Assembly: GCF_021699195.1 (NCBI RefSeq)
Contig: NZ_SSXE01000069.1
Span: forward strand, 1 to 53,801
Length of the DNA: 53,801 nt
DNA from: Nonomuraea sp. MG754425
GTDB lineage: Bacteria > Actinomycetota > Actinomycetes > Streptosporangiales > Streptosporangiaceae
Direction of reading: 5' to 3'
A model generated the notes under the pieces. That model was not told the origin of the DNA. It ran no database searches and worked only from the letters and a program-made list of their open reading frames with translations. The translations under genes and the position numbers were made by a program. Below are positions 35,066 through 43,915 of this stretch, piece by piece (the first letter of the stretch is position 1; every line of letters starts with the position of its first letter).

Positions 35066-36493
35066 GTGCTCAAGGCTCTCTGTCGTCTCGCCTGCCTGCT
35101 GCTCCTGCTGCCGGCGGCCGAGCCCTCGATCGCTGTGGGTGACTCCCGGCCGAACATCGTCGTCATCCTGGCCGACGATCTCGAAACCGGCACGTTGCCG
35201 TTGTTCCCGAACATCACCCAGCAACTCGTGCGCCAGGGGGCCTCGTTCGACCGTTTCTTCGTGACGAACTCCTGGTGCTGCCCCTCCAGGGCGTCGATCC
35301 TGCGCTCCCAGCACGTCCACAGCCACGGCGTGCTGACCAACACCGCCCCCGAGGGCGGTTTCGACCGCTTCCACACGCTCGATCTGGAACGTTCCACGAT
35401 CGGCTCCTGGATGCAGCAGGCGGGCTACCGCACGGCGCTGATGGGCAAGTTCCTCAACCACTACCCCGGCAAGACGGCCGCGGAGGACTTCGTCCCGCCC
35501 GGCTGGAACGAGTGGAACGTGCCGGTCCGCAAGCTCTACGAGGAGTACGGCTACCGCCTCAACGAGAACGGCACCCTGCGCGACTTCGGCTGGGCGGAGC
35601 AGGACTACCTCTCCGACGTGCTGGCCGGCAAGGCGCACGACTTCATCACCGGCTCCAGGCAGCCGTTCTTCCTTTACCTCACCCCGATCGGCCCGCACAA
35701 CCCGGCCAACCCCGCCGTCCGTCACGCCCATGCCTTCCCGCTGGCGATGGCGCCGCGCACGCCGTCCTTCAACCAGGAGGACGTCAGCGACGAGCCGCTG
35801 TGGATGCAGGCCAGGCCGATGCTCCAGCCGGCCGCGCTCGGCGCCGTGGACGAGCTCTACCGCAAGCGGCTGCGCTCCATGCTCGGCGTGGACGACCTGG
35901 TCGGCTCGGTGGTCAACGCGCTGCAGGAGGCCGGGAAGCTGAACAACACCTACATCTTCTTCAGCTCCGACAACGGCTTCCATCTCGGTACGCACCGCCT
36001 CAAGCAAGGCAAGACCACCCCGTTCGAGGAGACGATCAGAATCCCGATGGTCGTCCGTGGACCCGGCATCGCGGCCGGGTCCACGATCTCGCAGATGGGG
36101 GTCACCATCGACATCGCCCCGACCGTCGCCGAACTGGGCGGGGCCACCGTGCCCGGCTTCGCGGAGGGGCGCTCGCTGGTGCCGCTGCTGCGCGGGCGCA
36201 CGCCCGCCGAGTGGCGAAAACAGGCGCTGGTGGAGTTCACCAGACCCGCCAACCGGTCGTCGGCGGCCCAGACGCCGGTCCCGGCCTACCAGGCGTTGCG
36301 CACCGAGCAGCACACCTACGTGCGCTACGAGACGGGGGAGCGGCAGCTCTACGACCTGAACGCCGACCCGTACCAGTTGCGCAACCTGGCCACCAGCGCC
36401 GATCCGGCGCTGGTGGCGTGGCTGGACACCCGGTTGTCGGGGATGGTCGCGTGCTCGGGGGCGACCTGCCGGCAGGCCGACCAGCAGGGTTAG
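35066..36493 (+). CDS. Secreted sulfatase (type I, formylglycine-dependent)
   Basis: The 475-aa protein starts at GTG with a signal peptide (residues 1-23, ending ...SIAVGDS). It has RPNIVVILADDLE (metal-binding Asp pair), the formylglycine site C71-C-P-S-R, GKFLNHYPG, FFLYLTPIGPHNP and SSDNGFHLGTH. Sequence fits N-sulfoglucosamine or mucopolysaccharide-type sulfatases of soil bacteria. Activation needs a formylglycine-generating enzyme, not seen here. No ribosome site is obvious. Its stop overlaps that of the convergent GntR gene. Confidence 0.9.
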   Translation: MLKALCRLACLLLLLPAAEPSIAVGDSRPNIVVILADDLETGTLPLFPNITQQLVRQGASFDRFFVTNSWCCPSRASILRSQHVHSHGVLTNTAPEGGFDRFHTLDLERSTIGSWMQQAGYRTALMGKFLNHYPGKTAAEDFVPPGWNEWNVPVRKLYEEYGYRLNENGTLRDFGWAEQDYLSDVLAGKAHDFITGSRQPFFLYLTPIGPHNPANPAVRHAHAFPLAMAPRTPSFNQEDVSDEPLWMQARPMLQPAALGAVDELYRKRLRSMLGVDDLVGSVVNALQEAGKLNNTYIFFSSDNGFHLGTHRLKQGKTTPFEETIRIPMVVRGPGIAAGSTISQMGVTIDIAPTVAELGGATVPGFAEGRSLVPLLRGRTPAEWRKQALVEFTRPANRSSAAQTPVPAYQALRTEQHTYVRYETGERQLYDLNADPYQLRNLATSADPALVAWLDTRLSGMVACSGATCRQADQQG

Positions 36494-37188
36494 CGGAACA
36501 GCGCCGGGTAGGCGTGCGCCAGGTGCTCCGAGACGGCCCGGGTCGCCTCGCCCGCCTCGCCCCGTTCGACGGCCTCCAGGATGCGTACGTGGTCGGCGCG
36601 CAGGACCGACGTGTCGCCCAGGCGCTGCACCGCCTCGACCGAGTACCTGCGCATCGAGTCGCGCAGCGAGCGCATGATGGCGGCGATGAGCCGGTTGCCC
36701 GAGGCGTCGGCGATCGCGCAGTGGAAGGCCGTGTCGTGCTCGACGAACTCCTCGGCCGTCCGGGCCGCGTCCATCCCGGCCAGCGCGGCGGCGAGGGCGG
36801 AGGTGTCGGCCCCCGACGTGGCCGCGTGCGCGGCGGCCCACTGCTCGATCATGTGCCGGGCGTCGATGACCTCGCGCATCTCCAGGCTGGCCAGGCCGAG
36901 GTGCAGCCGTAGCAGGTCGGTCAGCGCCGAGTCGGGGCGCGAGGTGAGCACGGCCCCCGCGTCCGGGCCGCGGCCGACCTGGGAGGAGACCACGCCGAGG
37001 GTCTCCAGCACGCGCATGGCCTCGCGCACCGAGGAGCGGCTGACGCCCAGTTGCTCGGCGAGCTGGCGTTCGGCGGGCAGGCGGTCGCCCACGGTGAGGC
37101 CGTCCTCGGTGATGCGCCGTTCGATCTGGGCGAGCACGTCCTCGAACGTCCGCGTTCGCTTGACGGGACGCCAGCCGGTGTCGTCCAC
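36490..37188 (-). CDS. FadR-type GntR regulator of the lactate operon (LldR/LutR-like)
   Basis: The 232-aa protein has a winged helix (LPAERQLAEQLGVSRSSVRE) and an all-helical FCD effector domain with the metal/ligand residues in EHDTAFHCAIADASGN and ADHVRILEAVERG. GTG 37188 is chosen because GAGGAGG lies six bases upstream; ATG 37203 overlaps that site. It is divergent from lutABC with two palindromic operators between them, so it probably represses lut until lactate is present. Confidence 0.88.
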   Translation of the reverse strand: MDDTGWRPVKRTRTFEDVLAQIERRITEDGLTVGDRLPAERQLAEQLGVSRSSVREAMRVLETLGVVSSQVGRGPDAGAVLTSRPDSALTDLLRLHLGLASLEMREVIDARHMIEQWAAAHAATSGADTSALAAALAGMDAARTAEEFVEHDTAFHCAIADASGNRLIAAIMRSLRDSMRRYSVEAVQRLGDTSVLRADHVRILEAVERGEAGEATRAVSEHLAHAYPALFR

Positions 37189-37228
37189 CCTGAGCCTCCT
37201 CATGCTGGCCGGAAACGTTGTGGTTCGA

Positions 37229-37243
37229 TATGGTCTGACCATA
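37229..37243. promoter_or_regulatory. LldR-type operator 1
   Basis: TATGGTCTGACCATA is a perfect palindrome around a central T, with the TGGTC-N-GACCA core expected for FadR/LldR/PdhR-type regulators. Confidence 0.75.
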
Positions 37244-37246
37244 CTG

Positions 37247-37257
37247 TGGTCGGACCA
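37247..37257. promoter_or_regulatory. LldR-type operator 2
   Basis: TGGTCGGACCA, a perfect palindrome around a central G, is centred 16 bp from operator 1 and 24 bp upstream of the lutA start. The close pair suggests cooperative binding or promoter occlusion. Confidence 0.7.
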
Positions 37258-37275
37258 TACCTTGGAAGGAGAGTC

Positions 37276-38007
37276 GTGCGAGTCGCCCTGTTCATCACGT
37301 GCGTGAACGACACCCTCTTCCCCGGCACCGGCAAGGCCGTGGTGTCGCTCCTGCGCAGACTCGGCTGCGACGTGGACTTCCCCGCCGCCCAGACGTGCTG
37401 CGGGCAGATGCACGTCAACACCGGCTACCGGGACGAGGGGGTGCGGCTGGCCCGGCACTTCACCGAGGTGTTCGCCGGGTACGACGCCGTCGTGGCCCCG
37501 TCGGGGTCGTGCGCGGCCATGGTGCGCGAGCAGTACCCGAAGCTGGCCAAACCCGGCAGCCGGGGAGCGGCGGCGATCGCGGAGGTCGCGCCGAAGGTGT
37601 ACGAGCTGTCGGAGTTCCTGATCGACGTCCTGAAGGTGGACGACGTCGGCGCGTACTTCCCGCACCGCGTGACCTATCACCCGACCTGCCACTCGCTGCG
37701 CGGCCTGCACCTGGGCGACCGGCCCACGAGGCTGCTGCGCAACGTGCGCGGCCTGGAGCTGGTGCCGCTGCCCGGCGCCGAGGAGTGCTGCGGCTTCGGC
37801 GGCACGTTCGCGGTCAAGAACCCGGCCGTCTCCGCCGCGATGGGCGCCGACAAGACCCGCAACATCATGGACACGGGCGCCGAGGTGCTGTGTGCGGCGG
37901 ACAACTCCTGCCTCATGCACCTCGGCGGCACCCTCGACCGCCAGCGGACCGGCGTCAGGACCATGCACCTGGCCGAGATCCTGGCAGCCACGGAGGAGAC
38001 TCAATGA
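37276..38007 (+). CDS. lutA: L-lactate utilization protein LutA (Fe-S subunit)
   Basis: The 243-aa protein has two CCG domains (CCGQMHVNTG and CCGFGGTFAVK), the heterodisulphide-reductase-like cysteine clusters of LutA/YkgE. With LutB and LutC it oxidises L-lactate to pyruvate. GTG 37276 follows GGAAGGAGAGTC. The stop overlaps lutB by 4 nt. Confidence 0.95.
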   Translation: MRVALFITCVNDTLFPGTGKAVVSLLRRLGCDVDFPAAQTCCGQMHVNTGYRDEGVRLARHFTEVFAGYDAVVAPSGSCAAMVREQYPKLAKPGSRGAAAIAEVAPKVYELSEFLIDVLKVDDVGAYFPHRVTYHPTCHSLRGLHLGDRPTRLLRNVRGLELVPLPGAEECCGFGGTFAVKNPAVSAAMGADKTRNIMDTGAEVLCAADNSCLMHLGGTLDRQRTGVRTMHLAEILAATEETQ

Positions 38008-39410
38008 GCGGGACGTTCCTCGGCATGCCGGGCAACTTTCCGGACAACTCCCGGAAGGCCGTCGCCGACTCGCAGCTCCGTTTCAACCTCCGCAAGGCCA
38101 CCCACACCATTCGCGGCAAGCGGGCGGGCGTCGTCGGCGAGCTGCCCGACTGGCCGGAGCTCCGCGCGGCCGGCAAGGCCATCAAGGAGCACACCCTCCG
38201 CAACCTCGACCGCTACCTGCTCCAGCTCGAAACGGCCGTGACCGAGGCCGGCGGCACCGTGCACTGGGCCAGGGACGCCGACGAGGCCAACCGCATCGTG
38301 ACCGGCCTGGTCAAGGCCACCGGCGAGACCGAGGTGGTCAAGGTCAAGTCGATGGCCACCCAGGAGATCGAGCTCAACCAGGCACTGGCCGCGCACGGCA
38401 TCACCGCGTACGAGACGGACCTGGCGGAGCTGATCGTGCAGCTCGGCGACGACTTCCCCAGCCACATCCTGGTGCCCGCCATCCACCGCAACCGCTCGGA
38501 GATCCGCGAGATCTTCCTCGAGAAGATGCCCGACGTCCCGCCCGGCCTGACCGACGACCCGCCCGCCCTCGCCGAGGCCGCCCGGCTGCACCTGCGCGAA
38601 CGTTTCCTCAGGAGCAAGGTCGCGATCTCCGGCGCGAACTTCATGGTGGCCGAGACCGGCACCCTCGTCGTGCTGGAGTCCGAGGGCAACGGCCGCATGT
38701 GCCTGACCCTCCCGCGTACCCTCATCAGCGTCGTCGGGATCGAGAAGCTGCTGCCCTCCTGGCGGGACCTGGAGGTGTTCCTCCAGCTCCTGCCCAGAAG
38801 CTCCACGGGCGAGCGGATGAACCCCTACACGAGCATGTGGACCGGCGCCGTCGAGGGCCAGGACTTCCACCTGGTGCTGCTCGACAACGGCCGCACCGAC
38901 GTGCTCGCCGACGAGGTGGGCCGCCAGGCGCTGCGCTGCATCCGCTGCTCGGCCTGCCTGAACGTGTGCCCCGTGTACGAGCGCGCCGGCGGCCACGCCT
39001 ACGGCTCGGTCTACCCCGGCCCGATCGGCGCCATCCTCACCCCGCAGCTCAGAGGCATGTCCTCCGAGTTGGACGCCTCGCTGCCGTTCGCCTCCAGCCT
39101 CTGCGGCGCCTGCTACGAGGTGTGCCCGGTGGCCATCGACATCCCGGAGGTCTTGGTGGACCTGCGGGCCAAGGCCCCGCACGCGGCGGTGGAGAAGGCC
39201 GGCATGAAGGTGGCCGGCTGGATCCTCGACGACCACGAACGGCTGGCCAAGGCGCAGCGCGCGGCCACCCGCGTACGCAAGCTGGTGCCCAGGCGGCTGC
39301 CCGGCCCGCTGTCGGCGTGGACCGACACCCGCGACCTGCCCGAGATCCCGGAGGAGTCGTTCAGGGACTGGTGGGAGCGCACCGGGGGCGGCGAGCGGGA
39401 CGGAGAGTGA
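38004..39410 (+). CDS. lutB: L-lactate utilization protein LutB (ferredoxin-type subunit)
   Basis: The 468-aa protein has an N-terminal LUD domain (NFMVAETGTLVVLESEGNGR) and two [4Fe-4S] motifs (CIRCSACLNVCP and CGACYEVCP) near residues 313-375. A C-terminal DUF3390-like tail ends with the FRDWW motif. Length matches LutB/YkgF. ATG has GGAGGAGACTCA upstream. Electron transfer within LutABC. Confidence 0.95.
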   Translation: MSGTFLGMPGNFPDNSRKAVADSQLRFNLRKATHTIRGKRAGVVGELPDWPELRAAGKAIKEHTLRNLDRYLLQLETAVTEAGGTVHWARDADEANRIVTGLVKATGETEVVKVKSMATQEIELNQALAAHGITAYETDLAELIVQLGDDFPSHILVPAIHRNRSEIREIFLEKMPDVPPGLTDDPPALAEAARLHLRERFLRSKVAISGANFMVAETGTLVVLESEGNGRMCLTLPRTLISVVGIEKLLPSWRDLEVFLQLLPRSSTGERMNPYTSMWTGAVEGQDFHLVLLDNGRTDVLADEVGRQALRCIRCSACLNVCPVYERAGGHAYGSVYPGPIGAILTPQLRGMSSELDASLPFASSLCGACYEVCPVAIDIPEVLVDLRAKAPHAAVEKAGMKVAGWILDDHERLAKAQRAATRVRKLVPRRLPGPLSAWTDTRDLPEIPEESFRDWWERTGGGERDGE

Positions 39411-39413
39411 CCC

Positions 39414-39986
39414 ATGAACAGGAGCGGAATGAGCGCACGTGAGGAGATCCTCGCCCGGGTGCGCGAGGCCGTCGCCGGGGCGGGGGACGTCGAGATCCCC
39501 CGCGCCTACCGGCTGCGGCGGCAGGCGGACGATCTGGTGGCGCTGTTCGCCGAGCGGGTGGACGACTACCGGGCGATCGTGCACGTCGTCCCGGCCGCCG
39601 ACCTGCCCGCCAGGATCGACGCGTGCCTGGGCGAGCGCCGCATGATCGTCCCCGACGGGTTCGACCGGGCGGGCGGCTGGGACGACCTCGACACCGCCGA
39701 CGGCGTGGTCACGAACTGCGCCGTCGCCATCGCCGAGACCGGCACCATCGTCCTCGACCACGGCCCCGGCCAGGGCACGCGGGCGCAGACGCTGGTGCCC
39801 GACTACCACCTGTGCGTCGTCCGGGCCGACCAGATCGTGCCCGGCGTGCCGGAGGCGGTCGCCCGGCTCGACCCGGTGCGTCCCCTCACCTGGATCAGCG
39901 GGCCGTCGGCCACCAGCGACATCGAGCTGAACCGGGTCGAGGGCGTGCACGGCCCGCGCACCCTGGAAGTGATCATCAGTACCTGA
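39414..39986 (+). CDS. lutC: Lactate utilization protein LutC
   Basis: The 190-aa protein is a LUD-domain protein with TNCAVAIAETGTIVLDHG and ISGPSATSDIELNRVEGVHGP, the family's conserved C-terminal block. It is 3 nt from lutB. ATG 39414 is preferred by GGAGAG upstream, though an in-frame ATG at 39429 also has AGGAG close by. Its 3' end overlaps the convergent baeRF gene by 11 bp. Confidence 0.93.
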   Translation: MNRSGMSAREEILARVREAVAGAGDVEIPRAYRLRRQADDLVALFAERVDDYRAIVHVVPAADLPARIDACLGERRMIVPDGFDRAGGWDDLDTADGVVTNCAVAIAETGTIVLDHGPGQGTRAQTLVPDYHLCVVRADQIVPGVPEAVARLDPVRPLTWISGPSATSDIELNRVEGVHGPRTLEVIIST

Positions 39987-41016
39987 GCACGGCCGCCACG
40001 TCCGTGACCGCGTCGGTGAACCACAGCTCGGCGTCCGTCATCGCGGCCGCCCTGGCCAGCGCGGAGTCGGAGCGCTCCCGCACCGGCTGCGCCACTCCCC
40101 AGCGGTGCAGCTCGCCCTGGTCGGTGGCCAGGTGCGGGCCGTCCGCGTCGATCCAGACCGGCCCCGGCAGCTCGCCGGGCAGCAGCAGCGCGTGCACCCG
40201 GCCCTCGCGCAGCGCCTGCGAGACCCGCCCCATCCCGGTGGGGCCGGCGGACTCCTGGTGCCGTTCGAGCAGGTCGGCCCGCCTGCGGTCGAGCCAGTCG
40301 TCGAGCGCCTGCTCCACGTCCCGCTCGAACTGGCCGTGGTCCTCGCGGCTGCCGTGCTCGACCATCGTCACCCGGTCCGCGGCCTGGGTGCCGAGATGTT
40401 GCAGCAGGTACGAGCGCGACTTCGGCTCGCCCGCCACCAGGACGAGCTGCGCGCCGATCCTGCGCACCTGCTCGTCGATCTCGTGGGCGACGGCCACCGC
40501 GTTCTTCTCCCAGGTCTCGTCCACGGCGCGCTCGTACCGCTTCTGCGACCAGCCGCCCTGGGAGGTCTTCTGCAGCGGCCACGAGGCGGCCTCGACGGTG
40601 GTCGTGCGCGGCGCGCCCGCCCCGAACACGGTCAGCTCCGCCCCCGCGTGGTCCACGATGACCCGCAGGTGCGGCAGGTTCTCGCCGCGCCGCATGAGCA
40701 GCGGCGTGACGTGCGGCAGCACCGTCCACGTGGCCACCTCCGACGGGGGCTCCGGCAGCGACTCGGCCAGCACCACCTCACCGTGCGTGGCGAACAACGC
40801 CCGCCCGGCGGCGGCACGCAGGGCCTCCTCCTCCAGGGCGTCGAGGGTCGCCTGGTCGGCCTTGGAGTCCTGGCCGGCCTTGCCGGGACGGCCGTCGAGC
40901 CGATCGCGCACGCTGCGCCAGTGAGTCGCGCGCTGGGGTCCGGTGAGTGCGCCCAGGTACACCGACGCGTACGGGCCGCGCCGCTCGTACAGCGGGCGGA
41001 CGAAGTCGAGCCGCAC
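39976..41016 (-). CDS. baeRF/Vms1-like eRF1-domain protein (Rv2629 type)
   Basis: The 346-aa protein matches the bacterial eRF1-like (baeRF) family, with GGWSQKRYERAVDETWEKNA near residue 155 and QLVLVAGEPKSRSYLL. A mycobacterial homologue, Rv2629, belongs to the group that includes the ribosome-hibernation factor Balon, so a role at the ribosomal A site in stress is a reasonable guess; peptidyl-tRNA hydrolysis (Vms1-like) is the alternative. GTG 41016 lies 3 nt after the DUF2795 gene stop and follows GGAGGTGGTGAACG. It is convergent with lutC. Confidence 0.8.
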   Translation of the reverse strand: MRLDFVRPLYERRGPYASVYLGALTGPQRATHWRSVRDRLDGRPGKAGQDSKADQATLDALEEEALRAAAGRALFATHGEVVLAESLPEPPSEVATWTVLPHVTPLLMRRGENLPHLRVIVDHAGAELTVFGAGAPRTTTVEAASWPLQKTSQGGWSQKRYERAVDETWEKNAVAVAHEIDEQVRRIGAQLVLVAGEPKSRSYLLQHLGTQAADRVTMVEHGSREDHGQFERDVEQALDDWLDRRRADLLERHQESAGPTGMGRVSQALREGRVHALLLPGELPGPVWIDADGPHLATDQGELHRWGVAQPVRERSDSALARAAAMTDAELWFTDAVTDVAAVLRY

Positions 41017-41019
41017 CGT

Positions 41020-41430
41020 TCACCACCTCCGCTTCTCCACCCCGAGGCCGAGCGCCTTGGCGACGTCGGCCATGTTCCTGAAGCCGCGCTCGGGAAGGGA
41101 CTCGACCAGGTCGATCACCGGATCGGGCGCGCCCGAGCGGTGGGCACGGGAGCGCAGTTCGCTCTTGGACGCGGGCCAGTGGGTGTCGCTCAGCCACTTG
41201 GCCAGGTCGCTGCGGAGATCCACGCCCCGCCGCGTCATCCCTTCCGGGACGCCGGGCTCGTGACCGGGCGGGTACGGGCGAAGCGACTCCTCACCGGGCG
41301 CCGGCATGGCCTCGGGCTCCTTCCACTCCTCGGCGTGCGTCGTGCCGCAGCCACGGATCATGCCCTCGGTCTCGTGCTTCTGCTGATCGTCGAGGCGGGG
41401 CCCGTGTTTGTCGCTCCCACGTTCGATCAT
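41020..41430 (-). CDS. DUF2795 protein
   Basis: The 136-aa protein has a disordered, charged N-terminal half and a C-terminal DUF2795 helical domain (LAKWLSDTHWPASKSELR, then LPERGFRNMADVAKALG). Function is unknown. The ATG follows GGGGAAGTGAG. It directly precedes and is coupled to the baeRF gene. Confidence 0.8.
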   Translation of the reverse strand: MIERGSDKHGPRLDDQQKHETEGMIRGCGTTHAEEWKEPEAMPAPGEESLRPYPPGHEPGVPEGMTRRGVDLRSDLAKWLSDTHWPASKSELRSRAHRSGAPDPVIDLVESLPERGFRNMADVAKALGLGVEKRRW

Positions 41431-41508
41431 CGGAACTCACTTCCCCTCAGTTCGCCCCCCTACCCCCGCTTTCGTGGGCAAACATCGCCCCTGTGTACCC
41501 TGCCGAGG

Positions 41509-42588
41509 GTGTTCGATCCCGACGTGAGCATCGCCACGGAACGGCTGACACTGCGGCCGTTCGGCCCCGGGGACGCCCCGAGGATCCGCTCGATCGTGCA
41601 GTCCGGAGCGCGGTTCCTGCCGCCCGGCGCGCCCGCCAAGGTCTCCGGGATCGCCGGCTGGCTCGTTCACGGCGTGCACGAGCTGCGCCGCGCCGGTCAG
41701 GGCGTGCATCTGGCCATGATCGACGCCGAAGGGCTGATCGTCGGGGCCATCAGCCTGTTCAAGACGTCCTGGAGCGCCGGCACCGCCGAGGTGGGCTACG
41801 GCGTGCACCCCCTCTACCGGGGCCGCGGCTTCGCCACCGAGGCGGTACGCGGCCTGACGGTTTACGCGTTCGAGACCCTGGGCCTGCGCAGGATCGACCT
41901 GACTGCCAGGCTGGACAACCTCGCCTCGCTCCGCGTGGCCGGCAAAGCGGGTTTCACCTGGGAAGGCGTGCTCCGCGAGGCGGTCGTGGAGGACGGCGGG
42001 AGCTACGATCTCGTCATCTTCGGCCTGCTGCGCCACGACGGCCGCGGGCCCGTCGCCACCCTGCCGAAGACGGAACTGCGCACCGAGCGGCTGCTCGTGC
42101 GCCCGCAGACCCTCGCCGACGCCCCCGAACTGGCCGCCGCGGGCGCGGACCCGCTCACCCAGACCTACACAGGGGTGCCGCGCGGTTACGGAGAGGAACA
42201 CGCCCGCGACTACATCGCCCACGCCGAGCGCGTGCAGATGCGCGGCGCGGGCGCCGCCTGGACGGCCGAGGTGCTGGCCACCGGCCGGTGGGCGGTGAAC
42301 GTGGACCTGCGCGACGTCAACTGGCACAGCAGGACCGCCGAGGTCGGCTACATGACCGCGCCCTGGGCCAGGGGCAACGGGTACGCCGGTGAGGCCGTCC
42401 TGGCGATCGCGCGCTGGCTGTTCGAGCGGCACGGCTTCAGCCGCCTCCAGTTGCGCGCCGCCCCGGCCAACACCGCCTCCCAGCGGGTGGCGGAGAAGGC
42501 CGGTTTCGTCCGCGAGGGCGTCGCCCGCGCCTCGCTCGGCGGCGGGGACCTGGTCGTCTACAGCCTCATCCCCTCGGACCTCGCCTGA
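41509..42588 (+). CDS. Fused double GNAT acetyltransferase
   Basis: The 359-aa protein has two complete RimJ-type GNAT domains: first (about 1-175) with TAEVGYGVHPLYRGRGFATE, second (about 180-359) with TAEVGYMTAPWARGNGYAGE. Each has the R/Q-x-x-G-x-G/A acetyl-CoA loop. It would acetylate amines of a protein N-terminus, drug or metabolite. GTG start has TACCCT seven bases upstream (near-leaderless) and no ribosome site. Confidence 0.88.
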   Translation: MFDPDVSIATERLTLRPFGPGDAPRIRSIVQSGARFLPPGAPAKVSGIAGWLVHGVHELRRAGQGVHLAMIDAEGLIVGAISLFKTSWSAGTAEVGYGVHPLYRGRGFATEAVRGLTVYAFETLGLRRIDLTARLDNLASLRVAGKAGFTWEGVLREAVVEDGGSYDLVIFGLLRHDGRGPVATLPKTELRTERLLVRPQTLADAPELAAAGADPLTQTYTGVPRGYGEEHARDYIAHAERVQMRGAGAAWTAEVLATGRWAVNVDLRDVNWHSRTAEVGYMTAPWARGNGYAGEAVLAIARWLFERHGFSRLQLRAAPANTASQRVAEKAGFVREGVARASLGGGDLVVYSLIPSDLA

Positions 42589-42669
42589 GGGCACACCGGA
42601 CTGACCCCGGCACCCCTTGGTGAAACCCTCCCGCACCCGTCACCCTTGAGAGGAGGACGGTGAGGCGCA

Positions 42670-43845
42670 ATGATCACGGTGGTCGGCTGGGACGGGTCCG
42701 AACTCTCGGCCGAGGCGGCCGGCCGGCTCCGGGAGGCCGGGCTCGTGGTGGGCCCGAGCGCCGTCGTCGCCCAGCTCGACGTGACCGCGACGAGCGCGGC
42801 GGACGGCACGCTCCTGGAGGCCCTCCACCACCATCTCGAACACGGCGAGGGCCCCGCGGTCGTGCTCGCGCAGGGCGATCCCGGCTTCTTCGGCGCCGTA
42901 CGCGCGCTGCGGGCGCACGGCCTCGAACCGGACGTGCTGCCGGCCGTCTCGCTCGTCTCCCGGGCCTTCGCCCGCGCCGGGCTCAACTGGGAGGACGCGC
43001 TGGTCGTCGCCCCCTCGGGCCCCGGGCAGCTCAACCGGGTCGTCAACGCCTGCCGGGCGCACCCCAAGGTGGCGCTGCTGGCCGCGCCGGGCGTCGGCCC
43101 CGCCGAGATCGCCAGGGAGCTGGCGCCCACCACGCCGCGCGCGCTCATCGTGTGCGAGGACCTCGGCGGGCCGGGTGAGCGGGTCACCCACAGCCGCATG
43201 GGCGAGGCCACCACCAGGCCGTGGAAGGACCCCGAGGTGGTCCTCGTCGTCGATCCGCTGCACCGGCCCACGGAACCGGCCTGGGTGGCCGGCGCGCGGC
43301 CGGGCCCGCCGGAGTGGGCGCTGCCGGCCGCCGGGGGCCTGCCGGCCGAGGTCAGGGCGTACGTGCTGGCCAAGCTCGGCCCCCGCCTCGGTGACCTGGT
43401 GTGGGACGTGGGCGCGGGCGACGGCCGGATCGCCGTCGAGTGCGCCCGGCTGGGCGCGGCCGTCGTGGCCGTGGAGCGCGACGAGGCACGCTGCGCCGAA
43501 CTGCGCGCCGCCGTCCTCGCCCACGGCGTGAAGGTGGCCCTGGCCAGGGGGCAGGCGCCCCCCGCGCTCGAACCGCTGCCGGCCCCCGACGCCGTCTTCG
43601 TGGGCGGCGGCGGCCTCGACGTGATCATGGCCTGCGCCGTCAGGCGACCGCGGGTGCTCGTGTGCGCGCTGCGTAAGGTCGAACAGGTCGCCGCCGTGCT
43701 CGGCCGGCTGCGCGAGCACGGCTACCGGGGCGAGGGCACACAGATCCTGGCCTCGAAACTCGTGCTCGACCCCGACGGCTCCCACCACCTGGCCGCCTCC
43801 GACCCGGTCTTCGTCGTGCACGCGACACCCGCGCACACAGCGTGA
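42670..43845 (+). CDS. cobL: Precorrin-6Y C5,15-methyltransferase CobL (CbiE-CbiT fusion)
   Basis: The 391-aa protein has an N-terminal CbiE tetrapyrrole methylase (MITVVGWDGSELSAEA, then QGDPGFFGAVRALR) and a C-terminal CbiT-type decarboxylating methyltransferase (GDLVWDVGAGDGRIAVECAR). It methylates C5 and C15 and removes the C12 acetate carboxyl in corrin synthesis. ATG 42670 follows GAGG-CGCA. It is first gene of the cobalamin group. Confidence 0.92.
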   Translation: MITVVGWDGSELSAEAAGRLREAGLVVGPSAVVAQLDVTATSAADGTLLEALHHHLEHGEGPAVVLAQGDPGFFGAVRALRAHGLEPDVLPAVSLVSRAFARAGLNWEDALVVAPSGPGQLNRVVNACRAHPKVALLAAPGVGPAEIARELAPTTPRALIVCEDLGGPGERVTHSRMGEATTRPWKDPEVVLVVDPLHRPTEPAWVAGARPGPPEWALPAAGGLPAEVRAYVLAKLGPRLGDLVWDVGAGDGRIAVECARLGAAVVAVERDEARCAELRAAVLAHGVKVALARGQAPPALEPLPAPDAVFVGGGGLDVIMACAVRRPRVLVCALRKVEQVAAVLGRLREHGYRGEGTQILASKLVLDPDGSHHLAASDPVFVVHATPAHTA

Positions 43846-43915
43846 CCTGTTCCCTACCGGTGCGCATCGGTTATCCTCGCGTGACTTTGTCCACCGCACC
43901 GGAGAATCCCTCACG

